From the IMG/VR virus record IMGVR_UViG_3300042691_003524, positions 1 through 23,355 of that record: 23,355 nucleotides of DNA; one strand, written 5' to 3'. The DNA comes from a virus. The notes beneath the pieces were generated by a model. The model ran no database searches. It saw only the letters and a program-made list of their open reading frames with translations, and was not told the origin of the DNA. Each line of letters starts with the position of its first letter. Position 1 is the stretch's first letter. Positions 6,388 to 12,764 of the stretch are shown here, in pieces. Made by a program: the position numbers and the translations under genes.

Positions 6388-6777
6388 CTGAAGCGTGTCG
6401 CGCAGATCCTTTTAAGCGCTGCTTTGGCAGTAGGATTTGTTTTTGTATCCCCAGCACAGGCTCAGGCTCCAACAGACTTTGTTTCAAAGTTAGCGCCTAA
6501 ACCGTACGCACAGCACAAAGTCAATGCAATTTGGGGCAACAAAGAGCAATTTAAGTGCTTGGCGGTTTTGTGGGGCAAAGAGTCAGCGTGGAACCCTAAG
6601 GCGTTCAACCCAGTTAAGGTTGGGGGACGCAACGCGGGTGGCATACCTCAGATCCTGGGTTTATCCCCAAATCTGCACCCACATGTGCAAATTGACCGTG
6701 GTATCAAATACATTATCCACAGATACTCCACACCTTGCAGGGCGTGGGCATTTTGGCAGAAAGGCAAGTGGTACTAA
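6388..6777 (+). CDS. Secreted transglycosylase-like (SLT-fold) lysin
   Basis: Signal peptide plus a compact lytic-transglycosylase-like domain acting on peptidoglycan. The catalytic Glu is in LWGKESAWNP; downstream come the family G-G-I-P-Q-I-L-G-L turn and R-Y-S-T-P-C-R-A-W-A-F-W near the C-terminus. The first in-frame ATG/GTG/TTG is TTG 6424, which would remove the basic part of the signal peptide. Starting at CTG 6388 gives an ideal one: K-R, a hydrophobic core (ILLSAALAVGFVFV) and a cleavage site after AQA. No ATG, GTG or TTG exists between the upstream stop (6382-6384) and 6424, so a non-standard CTG start is proposed. The next gene overlaps the stop (TAATG). Confidence 0.75.
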   Translation: MKRVAQILLSAALAVGFVFVSPAQAQAPTDFVSKLAPKPYAQHKVNAIWGNKEQFKCLAVLWGKESAWNPKAFNPVKVGGRNAGGIPQILGLSPNLHPHVQIDRGIKYIIHRYSTPCRAWAFWQKGKWY

Positions 6778-6872
6778 TGACTACTTCACCGTTTGGATTA
6801 CCTTTACGGGTGGACATACCTAACGTGGATCCCACAGAATGGGAAGATGATGACGATGATGACAGTGCTTGA
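6777..6872 (+). CDS. Small acidic-tail protein (31 aa)
   Basis: ATG 6777 overlaps the lysin TAA. The product starts MTTSPFGLPLRVDIPN and ends in a run of acidic residues (EWEDDDDDDSA). Short proteins with DP-x-E-W-E and an Asp/Glu tail are common in actinobacteriophages, of unknown role. The stop overlaps the first repeat micro-frame (TGATG). Confidence 0.5.
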   Translation: MTTSPFGLPLRVDIPNVDPTEWEDDDDDDSA

Positions 6873-6931
6873 TGTGTCACGATTGGGCTCATCATGAAAC
6901 CTTTGATGTGCCACGATTGCGTTCATCATGA
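6872..6931 (+). CDS. Possible micro-ORF 1 in the repeat (19 aa)
   Basis: ATG 6872 to TGA 6931 encodes MCHDWAHHETFDVPRLRSS. It overlaps the upstream stop (TGATG) and continues into the second repeat copy. A second copy with nearly the same product lies at 6906. It may be a leader peptide or an incidental result of the repeat. Confidence 0.3.
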   Translation: MCHDWAHHETFDVPRLRSS

Positions 6932-6965
6932 GGGGTTTGATGTGCCACGATTGCGTTCATCATGA
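6906..6965 (+). CDS. Possible micro-ORF 2 in the repeat (19 aa)
   Basis: ATG 6906 to TGA 6965 encodes MCHDCVHHEGFDVPRLRSS, differing from micro-ORF 1 at three or four residues and adding a second Cys (C-x2-C followed by HH, a possible metal site). Its TGA overlaps the HNH ATG at 6962 (ATGA), so ribosomes could pass from it to the HNH gene. Confidence 0.3.
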   Translation: MCHDCVHHEGFDVPRLRSS

Positions 6966-7300
6966 GTATTGACTCAAAGATTGTTGCGCTGGTTGAAGAG
7001 CGCGCAAGTTGGTACTGCGAAGTCTGTGGCAAGGTGGCAACCGAGTCAATGGCGTTGCACCACCGCAAACTGAAGTCACGTGGCGGTAAGGACAGCGCAA
7101 GCAACCTGATCCGCGTTCACCACTCTTGTCACAACATGAGTACGGGCAGTATTCACGCAAACCCTGCTTGGGCTGAGGACATGGGGTACATGGTTGCCTC
7201 ATGGCAAGAGCCTCACGAAGCGCCTATGCACCTGCCTGACGGCAGAATTGTTTTATTACAAAATGACGGTACAATAATTACATTAGAGGAAGGCAAATAA
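6962..7300 (+). CDS. HNH endonuclease (112 aa)
   Basis: A compact HNH protein: knuckle Cys19-x2-Cys22 (CEVCGK), the catalytic ALHHRK motif with His33-His34, the Asn in SASNLIRV (Asn48), and HHSCHN (His53-His57) closing the ββα-metal fold. The length is typical of small phage HNH nucleases. It lies beside ssb rather than next to the terminase, so a packaging-associated role is less obvious; it may cut host DNA or act in replication/recombination. The ATG overlaps micro-ORF 2. The ssb start is the first base after its stop. Confidence 0.85.
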   Translation: MSIDSKIVALVEERASWYCEVCGKVATESMALHHRKLKSRGGKDSASNLIRVHHSCHNMSTGSIHANPAWAEDMGYMVASWQEPHEAPMHLPDGRIVLLQNDGTIITLEEGK

Positions 7301-7663
7301 ATGGACATCACGATCAAGGGTAATTTGGGGACGGATCCAGAACTCAAATTCACTAAGAACAACAAGGCATACGTCAGTTTCAGTTTGGCTTACACGCCAC
7401 GCGTAAAGCAGGGCGAAGCGTGGGTTGATGGCGAGACAATTTGGTTCAGAGCAGTGCAGTGGGGCGAAAAGTCAGAGATCCTTATGGATAACCTATCCAA
7501 AGGCGATACTGTGTTGGTACAAGGATCATGGAAGCCAAGCACCTATACCACCAAAGAGGGCGTTGAAAAGACAGGCTTGGAGTTGAACGTGGCTGAGATT
7601 GGTAAAGTCATTAAGGCTGGCGCTCGCGCACCTAAACCTCAGATTGAGGCTGCACCGTGGTAG
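7301..7663 (+). CDS. ssb: Single-stranded DNA-binding protein
   Basis: An OB-fold SSB that begins M-D-I-T-I-K-G-N-L-G-T-D-P-E-L-K, the usual first strand, followed by AYVSFSLAYTPR, an aromatic-rich IWFRAVQWGEKSE segment, KGDTVLVQGSW and a final strand before the tail. The tail is short (last residues IEAAPW) and lacks the acidic DDDIPF end of bacterial SSBs, although a terminal hydrophobic residue after Pro remains. At 120 aa it is short for an SSB but normal for phage. GGAAGG lies about eight bases before the ATG. It coats single strands during replication and recombination. Confidence 0.9.
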   Translation: MDITIKGNLGTDPELKFTKNNKAYVSFSLAYTPRVKQGEAWVDGETIWFRAVQWGEKSEILMDNLSKGDTVLVQGSWKPSTYTTKEGVEKTGLELNVAEIGKVIKAGARAPKPQIEAAPW

Positions 7664-7872
7664 ATCCAAACTGGCTATCAGCAAATCAAACGGCTGAGCG
7701 CCTAAACATTACACTCAATCACTTGCGTCAATTGCAGTTTCGTAAGCAACTGGTGTGGAAAAGCAAGCAAGGCAAGTCTGTGTTTTACTTAGATGATGAC
7801 GTGACAGCCTACGCAGACGCAAAGCGGGTGAAAAATGAAGTTAGACAAAGAAAGAGTGCAGGACGCGCTTAA
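7657..7872 (+). CDS. Excisionase/MerR-type helix-turn-helix protein (71 aa)
   Basis: GTG 7657 overlaps the end of ssb. The protein has WLSANQTAERLNITLNHLRQLQ followed by a beta wing with FYLDDDVTAYAD, the pattern of the excisionase/MerR-like winged helix (helix 1 'S-A-N-Q-T-A-E-R-L' and a Y-x-x-x-D-V-x-A-Y end). It probably binds DNA. There is no integrase in the window, so an excisionase role is not supported here; a small transcription or replication regulator is equally possible. Confidence 0.65.
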   Translation: MVDPNWLSANQTAERLNITLNHLRQLQFRKQLVWKSKQGKSVFYLDDDVTAYADAKRVKNEVRQRKSAGRA

Positions 7873-8014
7873 CCGTTTTGCAGACAGTTTGCGATCCCGT
7901 GGGCATGAAGATCTTGCGTTCATGATTGAAAATTACGACGTGTTGTTGAAAGAAGAGTGGCAAGCGGAAAACGCGCCAGTAACAAAGAAGCGCGCACCCC
8001 GTAATAAATCGTAG
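7835..8014 (+). CDS. Small hypothetical helical protein (59 aa)
   Basis: ATG 7835 lies inside the end of the helix-turn-helix gene. The product (MKLDKERVQDALNRFADSLRS at the start) is two helices followed by a basic tail (KKRAPRNKS). It could bind nucleic acid through the tail. The overlap with the previous gene and fit to the next gene support it. The family is unknown. Confidence 0.5.
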   Translation: MKLDKERVQDALNRFADSLRSRGHEDLAFMIENYDVLLKEEWQAENAPVTKKRAPRNKS

Positions 8015-8023
8015 TATCTGCTC

Positions 8024-8236
8024 ATGACATTTACGATTGAGCGTGATCTCACTTTGGCTGAGATAGATGAGGCGATTGCTCATGCCTACAAAATGCTCAA
8101 AACAGACGAGTACGGCAACCGCATGGATTGGCGCAAACGCGAACTATTGAGTGCCAGCATTGACGATCTACTTGACGCAAGATTACAAATCAGCGTAGAG
8201 TTGGCTCATGGAGATAATCAAGGCACAACTAACTGA
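8024..8236 (+). CDS. Small hypothetical helical protein (70 aa)
   Basis: ATG 8024, ending 29 bases inside the ParB-like gene. The product begins MTFTIERDLTLAEIDEAIAH and is strongly helical and acidic. It has the appearance of a small partner protein, perhaps for the ParB-like gene it overlaps. I do not recognise the family. Confidence 0.5.
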   Translation: MTFTIERDLTLAEIDEAIAHAYKMLKTDEYGNRMDWRKRELLSASIDDLLDARLQISVELAHGDNQGTTN

Positions 8237-8879
8237 ATTAAACGAGTATGCAAAAAACCCACGCAAGGGCAACGTGGATCTGATTGCAGAGTCATTGTCA
8301 AAGTACGGTCAGTACAAGCCAATCACCGTAAACAAAGACAACAACGAGATCCTTGCAGGCAATCACACCTTTCGCGCAGCAAAGCAGTTAGGTTGGGAGA
8401 CTATTGACGTGGTTTACGTTGATGTGGACTCAGAGACAGCGGCAAAGATTGTTGCAATAGACAACAGAGCCTCAGACATGGGTGAGTACGACAACAAGGT
8501 ACTGGCTGAACTTTTGGATAGCATGAACAACCTTGAAGGATCTGGTTACACGTTTGACGAGTACGATGACCTGAAGGCTGAGATCCAGGAAAGAGATCTG
8601 CCAACACTTGAACACAAAACTCTTTTTGCTTCACTTGAAGTTGGAGAGAGTGGTCAATCAGGTACTCAGTTCATTCCAACGCTGAGCGATTACGCAGAGC
8701 GATACACCAACAAAGCAACACGTATGCTCATGCTGGACTACCACAATGACATTTACGTTTGGATAGTGGACGCGTTGATTGAATACCGCACTGCAAACGG
8801 ATTAACAAGCAATGGCGAAGCGATTTTGAAGTTGGTTGAAGAGGCAGTTGATAGGAAGTGTCCGCATGAACTTATCTGA
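8208..8879 (+). CDS. ParB/Srx-fold protein, probable first gene of DNA-modification cassette
   Basis: The first ~95 residues are a ParB N-terminal domain: KNPR (16-19), AESLSKYGQYKPITV (28-41), then the nucleotide-binding box E-I-L-A-G-N-H-T-F-R-A-A (48-58), and GWETIDVVYVDV. The second residue after GNH is Thr, a small departure from the classical GxxR/GEHR box. The C-terminal half (about 110-223) is helical and unfamiliar. ParB domains bind and hydrolyse CTP in partitioning and act as nucleases or DNA-guided adaptors in phages. Known comparative work on phage base-modification loci noted ParB-like proteins beside TET/JBP enzymes; here the next gene is one. I infer a targeting or accessory role in base modification rather than plasmid partition. 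Confidence 0.75.
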   Translation: MEIIKAQLTELNEYAKNPRKGNVDLIAESLSKYGQYKPITVNKDNNEILAGNHTFRAAKQLGWETIDVVYVDVDSETAAKIVAIDNRASDMGEYDNKVLAELLDSMNNLEGSGYTFDEYDDLKAEIQERDLPTLEHKTLFASLEVGESGQSGTQFIPTLSDYAERYTNKATRMLMLDYHNDIYVWIVDALIEYRTANGLTSNGEAILKLVEEAVDRKCPHELI

Positions 8880-9747
8880 GTTACCCGTACACCGTATCAA
8901 GCGCGTTATGTCTGAAGAAGATGCAACCGCGCTGGTAGGTACTGTTGTTCCTGATTATGAGCCAAATTGCACTGAGGCTGGGATCTGGATTGACGACGAC
9001 ACTGAAGAAGTCATTTTTGTTTACTTTCCAATGGAAGAGGAAGTTGAACTGCTGAGAGCGTCTGTGCTGAACATCAACTACGGCACAACAATCCGACAAT
9101 CAACAGGTTTGAAAAACCAATCACGCACTTTTGGCATGGCACCGCGCAAGATCTTTCAGAAGCGAGAGAGTTGCAGAGCAACCTCATTAGCCCATGAACA
9201 ACCAAATGAACACGCAGTGTTGATTGCGTTTGCAGAGAAGTTTGCCAAAATGTACAAAGAGTTTGCGCCTGAACTTTATGCAGCAGACGCCAAAGCGCTT
9301 GCAGATAACAACGTGGCTGATGAGTGGCGCATGACTGATGACGCACTGTGGACGTCTGGAGTTGTCAATAAAGCCTCAACCCTGCCTTACCACCGTGACG
9401 GTTTCAACTTTGCCACTTGGTCAGCAATGCCAGTGATCCGCAGAAAGATGAAGGGCGGATACCTGACGTTACCTGAATACAATTTCACCTGTTCATGTCG
9501 TGACGGCTGGGTGACATTTTTTGCAGGATACAAGTATGTGCATGGCGTGACACCAATGACGCCTAGCGCACCAGACTCATACCGCTATTCAATTGTTTAC
9601 TATGCGTTGCGTGGCATGAAGGATTGCTTTACGTTTGCAGTAGAGACAGCCAAAGCACGTGAGAGCAGAACCAAGCGTGAGGACAACATGGCAAAGGCGC
9701 TGAAAGGCGAGATACCTATGCCTCAGATTGGTAGCAAAAATAAGTGA
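8866..9747 (+). CDS. TET/JBP-family 2-oxoglutarate/Fe(II) dioxygenase, probable DNA thymine hydroxylase
   Basis: Iron-binding residues appear in family order: His176-Arg-Asp178 (TLPYHRDGF), the strand G-G-Y-L-T-L-P-E-Y (197-205), distal His226 in YVHGVTP, and the 2-oxoglutarate-binding Arg240 in SYRYSIVYY. N-terminal QSRTFGMAPRK (85-95) fits the TET/JBP substrate-loop region. The family hydroxylates the methyl of thymine or 5-methylcytosine within DNA. No C5-methyltransferase is in the window and the neighbours are thymine-hypermodification types, so thymine to 5-hydroxymethyluracil is favoured. ATG 8866 is preferred because AGGAAG lies about seven bases upstream; TTG 8836 would add ten residues. 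It overlaps the ParB-like stop by 14 bases. Confidence 0.85.
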   Translation: MNLSELPVHRIKRVMSEEDATALVGTVVPDYEPNCTEAGIWIDDDTEEVIFVYFPMEEEVELLRASVLNINYGTTIRQSTGLKNQSRTFGMAPRKIFQKRESCRATSLAHEQPNEHAVLIAFAEKFAKMYKEFAPELYAADAKALADNNVADEWRMTDDALWTSGVVNKASTLPYHRDGFNFATWSAMPVIRRKMKGGYLTLPEYNFTCSCRDGWVTFFAGYKYVHGVTPMTPSAPDSYRYSIVYYALRGMKDCFTFAVETAKARESRTKREDNMAKALKGEIPMPQIGSKNK

Positions 9748-10628
9748 GCCTTTGGGCTGATTACGCTCAATTTCACGAAGCGCAGACTCAATCGCGTGAC
9801 ATGGATCCTGCGTACCCAGTATTGAAATGGTTTGCTGACTCTCTTGACCGCGAAAGCGGATTGTGGCTGACGTTTTTGTTTGTTGGTTATTACCACATGG
9901 GCTCAGCGCTCAAAGCGTTCAGCCTGTATCCAACGCTGACTGTTCCAGATGAAGCAACCTTGAAATTACCTATTGCTCAACCGCGCAGATCTCACAGAGC
10001 AACATTGAAGTTTGCGCAACACCTTGACTCACTGTGCGCCAAAGCAGAGCAACACGGTGGCTTGGGGGCTTGGTTGGATAGTGCAACTACGTCTGAGGAT
10101 CCGCTGACAAATTGGAAAACACTTAACGATGAATTGACGACGGTGTTTGGCAACGGGCGCTGGGCAGCATACAAAACAGCAGAGATCTTGATGAAGTCTC
10201 ACGGGTTCAACCTTGCAGCACCCGACATGGGCAACGCCAATTCAAGTGGACCACGCAAGGGACTGGGCTTGTTCTTTCCTGGACTACCGCAAGGCAACTC
10301 ACCCGCTGAGATTGCATACCTAGATGAACTGAGCCTGAAGGTGGTTGAAAACCTCACAGGCAAAACCTCACAAGTGAGCATTGAAACGGCTGAAACCTCA
10401 CTGTGCGATTTCTACGCGCTGAACAAAGGGCGCTACTACGTCGGTATTGACATTGATGAAATGCAGGAACAGTTATTGCGTGTCCCGTCGGATCTAACTG
10501 CCATGGCGTTCAAGGCGCGATACGAGACACTGCCACACGCATACTTAGGTGAGTTGAACGGCTGGGAAGGCATAGACAAAAAGCGCAAAAGCGTTTACCG
10601 CGACACAAGAGAGATTGCACTGAGATGA
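9744..10628 (+). CDS. Amino acid:DNA transferase-like protein (aGPT-PPlase/HhH-related)
   Basis: It begins at GTG in a GTGA overlap with the dioxygenase. Recognisable parts: an N-terminal helical segment with LWLTFLFVGYYHMGSALK (40-57), the core F-G-N-G-R-W-A-A-Y-K-T-A-E-I-L (135-149), and D-M-G-N-A-N-S-S-G-P-R-K-G-L (161-174). These resemble the helix-hairpin-helix DNA-glycosylase-related alpha-glutamyl/putrescinyl thymine pyrophosphorylases, shown by Lee and colleagues to include amino acid:DNA transferases in phages such as M6 and ViI. They displace a pyrophosphate or phosphate from modified 5-hydroxymethyluracil with an amino-acid amine. Assignment rests on these motifs and neighbours and is less sure than for the dioxygenase. 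Confidence 0.65.
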   Translation: MSLWADYAQFHEAQTQSRDMDPAYPVLKWFADSLDRESGLWLTFLFVGYYHMGSALKAFSLYPTLTVPDEATLKLPIAQPRRSHRATLKFAQHLDSLCAKAEQHGGLGAWLDSATTSEDPLTNWKTLNDELTTVFGNGRWAAYKTAEILMKSHGFNLAAPDMGNANSSGPRKGLGLFFPGLPQGNSPAEIAYLDELSLKVVENLTGKTSQVSIETAETSLCDFYALNKGRYYVGIDIDEMQEQLLRVPSDLTAMAFKARYETLPHAYLGELNGWEGIDKKRKSVYRDTREIALR

Positions 10629-11440
10629 AACTAATTGTTATTGGCGCTGGCATTGCAGGATCCTCAGCAACGCGTATTGCACGTGACAAAGGCTGGGACG
10701 TGACTTTGATTGACCACGCACCAGAGCAGTCTGCGTCCAGATCTGCCCTTGCCACGATACGCCCAACATGGTTCGACAAATCTGAGCGTGATGACCTTGA
10801 AAGATCTTGGGAGTGGTACAGCGCTTGGGGTGCAGCAGGATCCAGAGAAGCGTATGTATCAAATTGGCGCAACCGAGAAGTTAAAAAACAAAAGGATTGG
10901 TGGCTGGTAGATCCTCTATTGCCGCTGGTTGAGCCTGACGTAAAAGAGCGTGTTGTTGGTTTATACACGCAACACGTTACTACTGACTCAGGACAGTTGA
11001 TTGAGGGCGACGCCATTTTGAATTGCACAGGCGCATACGGGGCAGATCTATCACGTGACGTGACTTTCTTTGCGGGTGTCACTTGGATCTCCCAAAACGC
11101 TAATTTGGACTATTCACCTTATCGTGTTCATCATTTACGACCATACAAATCACTCTCAGTTGCTCAGGTAAACGGCGTGACACGCTTGGGATCTTCAATT
11201 GCTGCAACCGCTGACAAGGCAATAGATGACGCAAAAGAGATGCTGATGACAGCGATTGCGTTAGGCATAGTCAAGTCAGGTGATTGGGAGATGTCATTAG
11301 GCTGGAGAGCAAAGGGCAAAGGCGGCATACCGATTTACCCAGAGTTAGGTCAGCGCAACGCTTATTTCTCAGGATTAGCCAGAAGCGGATACGGGCTATC
11401 ACCTGCTATCGCTGAGAAGTGGATTGAGAGTTTGCCTTAA
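10625..11440 (+). CDS. FAD-dependent oxidoreductase (glycine-oxidase/DAO type), probable base-tailoring enzyme
   Basis: An ATGA overlap couples it to the transferase. The N-terminus has the Rossmann FAD motif G-A-G-I-A-G (7-12) and the strand VTLID. The middle has an L-N-C-T-G-A-Y-G segment and the C-terminus G-L-A-R-S-G-Y-G-L-S-P, both typical of D-amino-acid-oxidase-like flavoproteins. At 271 aa it is shorter than the usual ~350-400, so part of the substrate domain is probably reduced. In known thymine-hypermodification phages, flavin-dependent lyases act on the amino acid attached to the base (for example glycine, leaving an aminomethyl group). I infer that role from position; an amino-acid oxidase for free substrate is the alternative. 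Confidence 0.7.
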   Translation: MKLIVIGAGIAGSSATRIARDKGWDVTLIDHAPEQSASRSALATIRPTWFDKSERDDLERSWEWYSAWGAAGSREAYVSNWRNREVKKQKDWWLVDPLLPLVEPDVKERVVGLYTQHVTTDSGQLIEGDAILNCTGAYGADLSRDVTFFAGVTWISQNANLDYSPYRVHHLRPYKSLSVAQVNGVTRLGSSIAATADKAIDDAKEMLMTAIALGIVKSGDWEMSLGWRAKGKGGIPIYPELGQRNAYFSGLARSGYGLSPAIAEKWIESLP

Positions 11441-11469
11441 TTACAAAACACAGTTAGATTACGGCTACT

Positions 11470-11487
11470 GGCAGGCAACCGCCTGTT
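11470..11487 (+). other. Short GC-rich hairpin
   Basis: CAGGC (11472-11476) pairs with GCCTG (11481-11485) across a 4-base loop, with two G-U pairs extending it outward. There is no T-run after it. It lies 30 bases past the flavoenzyme stop and may stabilise the mRNA end or aid the terminator just downstream. Confidence 0.5.
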
Positions 11488-11498
11488 GAGTGCTGGAC

Positions 11499-11532
11499 AA
11501 CACCCTTATTCAATCTGAGTAGGGGTTTTGTT
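11499..11532 (+). terminator. Rho-independent terminator after the flavoenzyme gene
   Basis: CCCTTATTC (11503-11511) pairs with GAGTAGGGG (11517-11525) along nine positions (two G-U pairs), with a 5-base loop AATCT, followed by TTTTGTT (11526-11532). This stem plus T-tract is a standard intrinsic terminator. It would separate transcription of the ParB-TET-transferase-FAD genes from the lipoprotein and kinase genes, although readthrough is possible. Confidence 0.75.
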
Positions 11533-11549
11533 CGATAGAGGGGGCAAAC

Positions 11550-11960
11550 ATGAAAAAACAAATTGGCATTGGAATTGTAGTTTTACTGGCAGTGACGGGT
11601 TTAACAGGTTGCAATTCAGATGCAGACGTGGCTTCACGCAATTTATCTGTTGCGGCAGAGCAATTTGAAATTCAACGACGCGTAGTGTTTTTTAACGGTA
11701 TTACCGACAAGTATTTATTAGAGATTACAGGCTTGTGTTCAGTTGAAACCAGTGACGCAGCATTAGGCGGATCGCTGGAAGTAACCTGCAAAACTGGACC
11801 AACTACATTCAAAAAGCATTTTTTGGGGCTGAGCGACAACGTATCGTATTTTGTTGAGCAGATTGAAAGCGTCAACGCAAGTGTTTACAACTACCGCGTA
11901 ATTTTCAAGCCTGACGTAATTGTTCCAAACATTGATTTGAAGACTCAGATTGGCAAATAA
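11550..11960 (+). CDS. Lipoprotein of unknown function
   Basis: A basic start (MKK), a hydrophobic segment (IGIGIVVLLAVTGLTG) and the lipobox L-T-G-C with Cys21 mark a lipoprotein exported and anchored in the membrane. The rest, about 115 residues, is polar and beta-rich. A strong AGAGGGGG lies just before the ATG. It sits behind the terminator, so it may have its own promoter. Phage lipoproteins of this size commonly block superinfection, but this is inferred. It is an odd member of a DNA-modification neighbourhood. Confidence 0.75.
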   Translation: MKKQIGIGIVVLLAVTGLTGCNSDADVASRNLSVAAEQFEIQRRVVFFNGITDKYLLEITGLCSVETSDAALGGSLEVTCKTGPTTFKKHFLGLSDNVSYFVEQIESVNASVYNYRVIFKPDVIVPNIDLKTQIGK

Positions 11961-12493
11961 TGAAGATTATTTACCTCATAGGCGCGCCAGGATCAGGCAA
12001 AACAACTTTGACAGAAGCATTTACACACGATTGGAGAGACAGCGCTAACCATGAAGATCCAATCAAATTCAGAACCCACCATACCCCGTATGGCGACGCA
12101 CTCTCACTTGGCTGGCTCAGACCAACGTTTGGCGGAACAGACACGCTTGGCAATACGGCGATACTTGCGATTGAACCGTGGCTACCAAGGATCGCCAAAG
12201 ACTATTCAATCATTTACGGAGAAGGCGACAGACTAGCCAACTCACGTTTTTTTGATTTGTGTAAGGGCATTGGAGAGTTCCACCTGTTCTACCTGAACAC
12301 TGAGCCTGCACTGTGCGCTGAGCGTAGGGCGCAAAGATCGGCAATAACAGGTAAAACACAAAACCCTACTTGGGTTAAAGGCAGAGAGACTAAGCACCGC
12401 AACCTTGCTAACACGTACAAGGCGTTTGAGATACCGTCAGGACTAACACCTCAGGCTGGCGCGGATCTCATGCGTAATGTAATCTTTTCCTGA
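11960..12493 (+). CDS. P-loop kinase-like protein, candidate 5-hydroxymethyluracil DNA kinase
   Basis: The Walker A loop G-A-P-G-S-G-K-T is residues 8-15. An internal strand ends Y-S-I-I-Y-G-E-G-D-R-L-A-N (82-94), placing acidic Glu88/Asp90 as in small-molecule or base kinases, preceded by LRPTFGGTDTLG (53-64), and followed by an Arg-rich lid (CAERRAQRS). At 177 aa it is the size of a nucleotide kinase. Known thymine-hypermodification loci encode a kinase that phosphorylates 5-hydroxymethyluracil in DNA before amino-acid transfer; this matches by motif and locus. A gene for a free-nucleotide kinase is the alternative. TAATG overlap with the lipoprotein. Confidence 0.65.
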   Translation: MKIIYLIGAPGSGKTTLTEAFTHDWRDSANHEDPIKFRTHHTPYGDALSLGWLRPTFGGTDTLGNTAILAIEPWLPRIAKDYSIIYGEGDRLANSRFFDLCKGIGEFHLFYLNTEPALCAERRAQRSAITGKTQNPTWVKGRETKHRNLANTYKAFEIPSGLTPQAGADLMRNVIFS

Positions 12494-12509
12494 TGAATAG
12501 GAAACGTAG

Positions 12510-12764
12510 ATGAGAAAACATGTTGGTAAGGCACACAAAAAGCAGAACAAACCTGCGTCTCTATTTGATTGCGATTTTAACGAGATTGATGAGTTTGCAG
12601 ATTACGTAAAGACTCAGACAACCCTTAAAATTATGCGCACGATTGAAAACAAAATAATTGACCACGTGTTAGATAACTCTTGCTGGCAGTTGTGCGATTA
12701 CACAGACACATTACAAGAAATAGTAAATTTACTATCAACGGAAGTTGAAGCAAAACACGTATGA
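12510..12764 (+). CDS. Hypothetical protein (84 aa)
   Basis: The ATG follows a GGAAA by several bases. A basic N-terminus (MRKHVGKAHKKQNK) precedes an acidic, helical body (FNEIDEFADYVKTQTTL). No known motif is visible. It overlaps the terminase small subunit start by four bases (ATGA), so it may belong to the packaging block. Confidence 0.55.
   Translation: MRKHVGKAHKKQNKPASLFDCDFNEIDEFADYVKTQTTLKIMRTIENKIIDHVLDNSCWQLCDYTDTLQEIVNLLSTEVEAKHV

Larger units (their letters stand above)
6870..6971 (+). repeat. Three tandem copies of a 34-bp direct repeat
   Basis: Copies begin at 6870, 6904 and 6938, each starting TGATGTG and continuing (C/T)CACGATTG, then CATCATGA. The second and third share their first 28 bases exactly; the first differs at a few positions. 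Each unit has TGATG and CATCA arms 15 bases apart. Each holds an ATG, and because 34 is not a multiple of three the reading frame changes with each unit. The last copy overlaps the HNH start at 6962. Confidence 0.9.

Noticed and set aside
6870-6971. CRISPR-like array
   Set aside because: Three units repeat directly with no unique spacers, and a Cas4-like gene alone is common in phages. It is a tandem repeat, not CRISPR.
7657-7872. Excisionase implying a temperate phage
   Set aside because: The fold fits but no integrase, repressor or attachment site is visible in the window, so lysogeny cannot be inferred.
10510-11082. Minus-strand open frame of 190 codons
   Set aside because: It lies entirely opposite the transferase and FAD genes, whose motifs are clear. 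The translation is Ser/Arg rich without recognisable domains, and every other gene is on the + strand.
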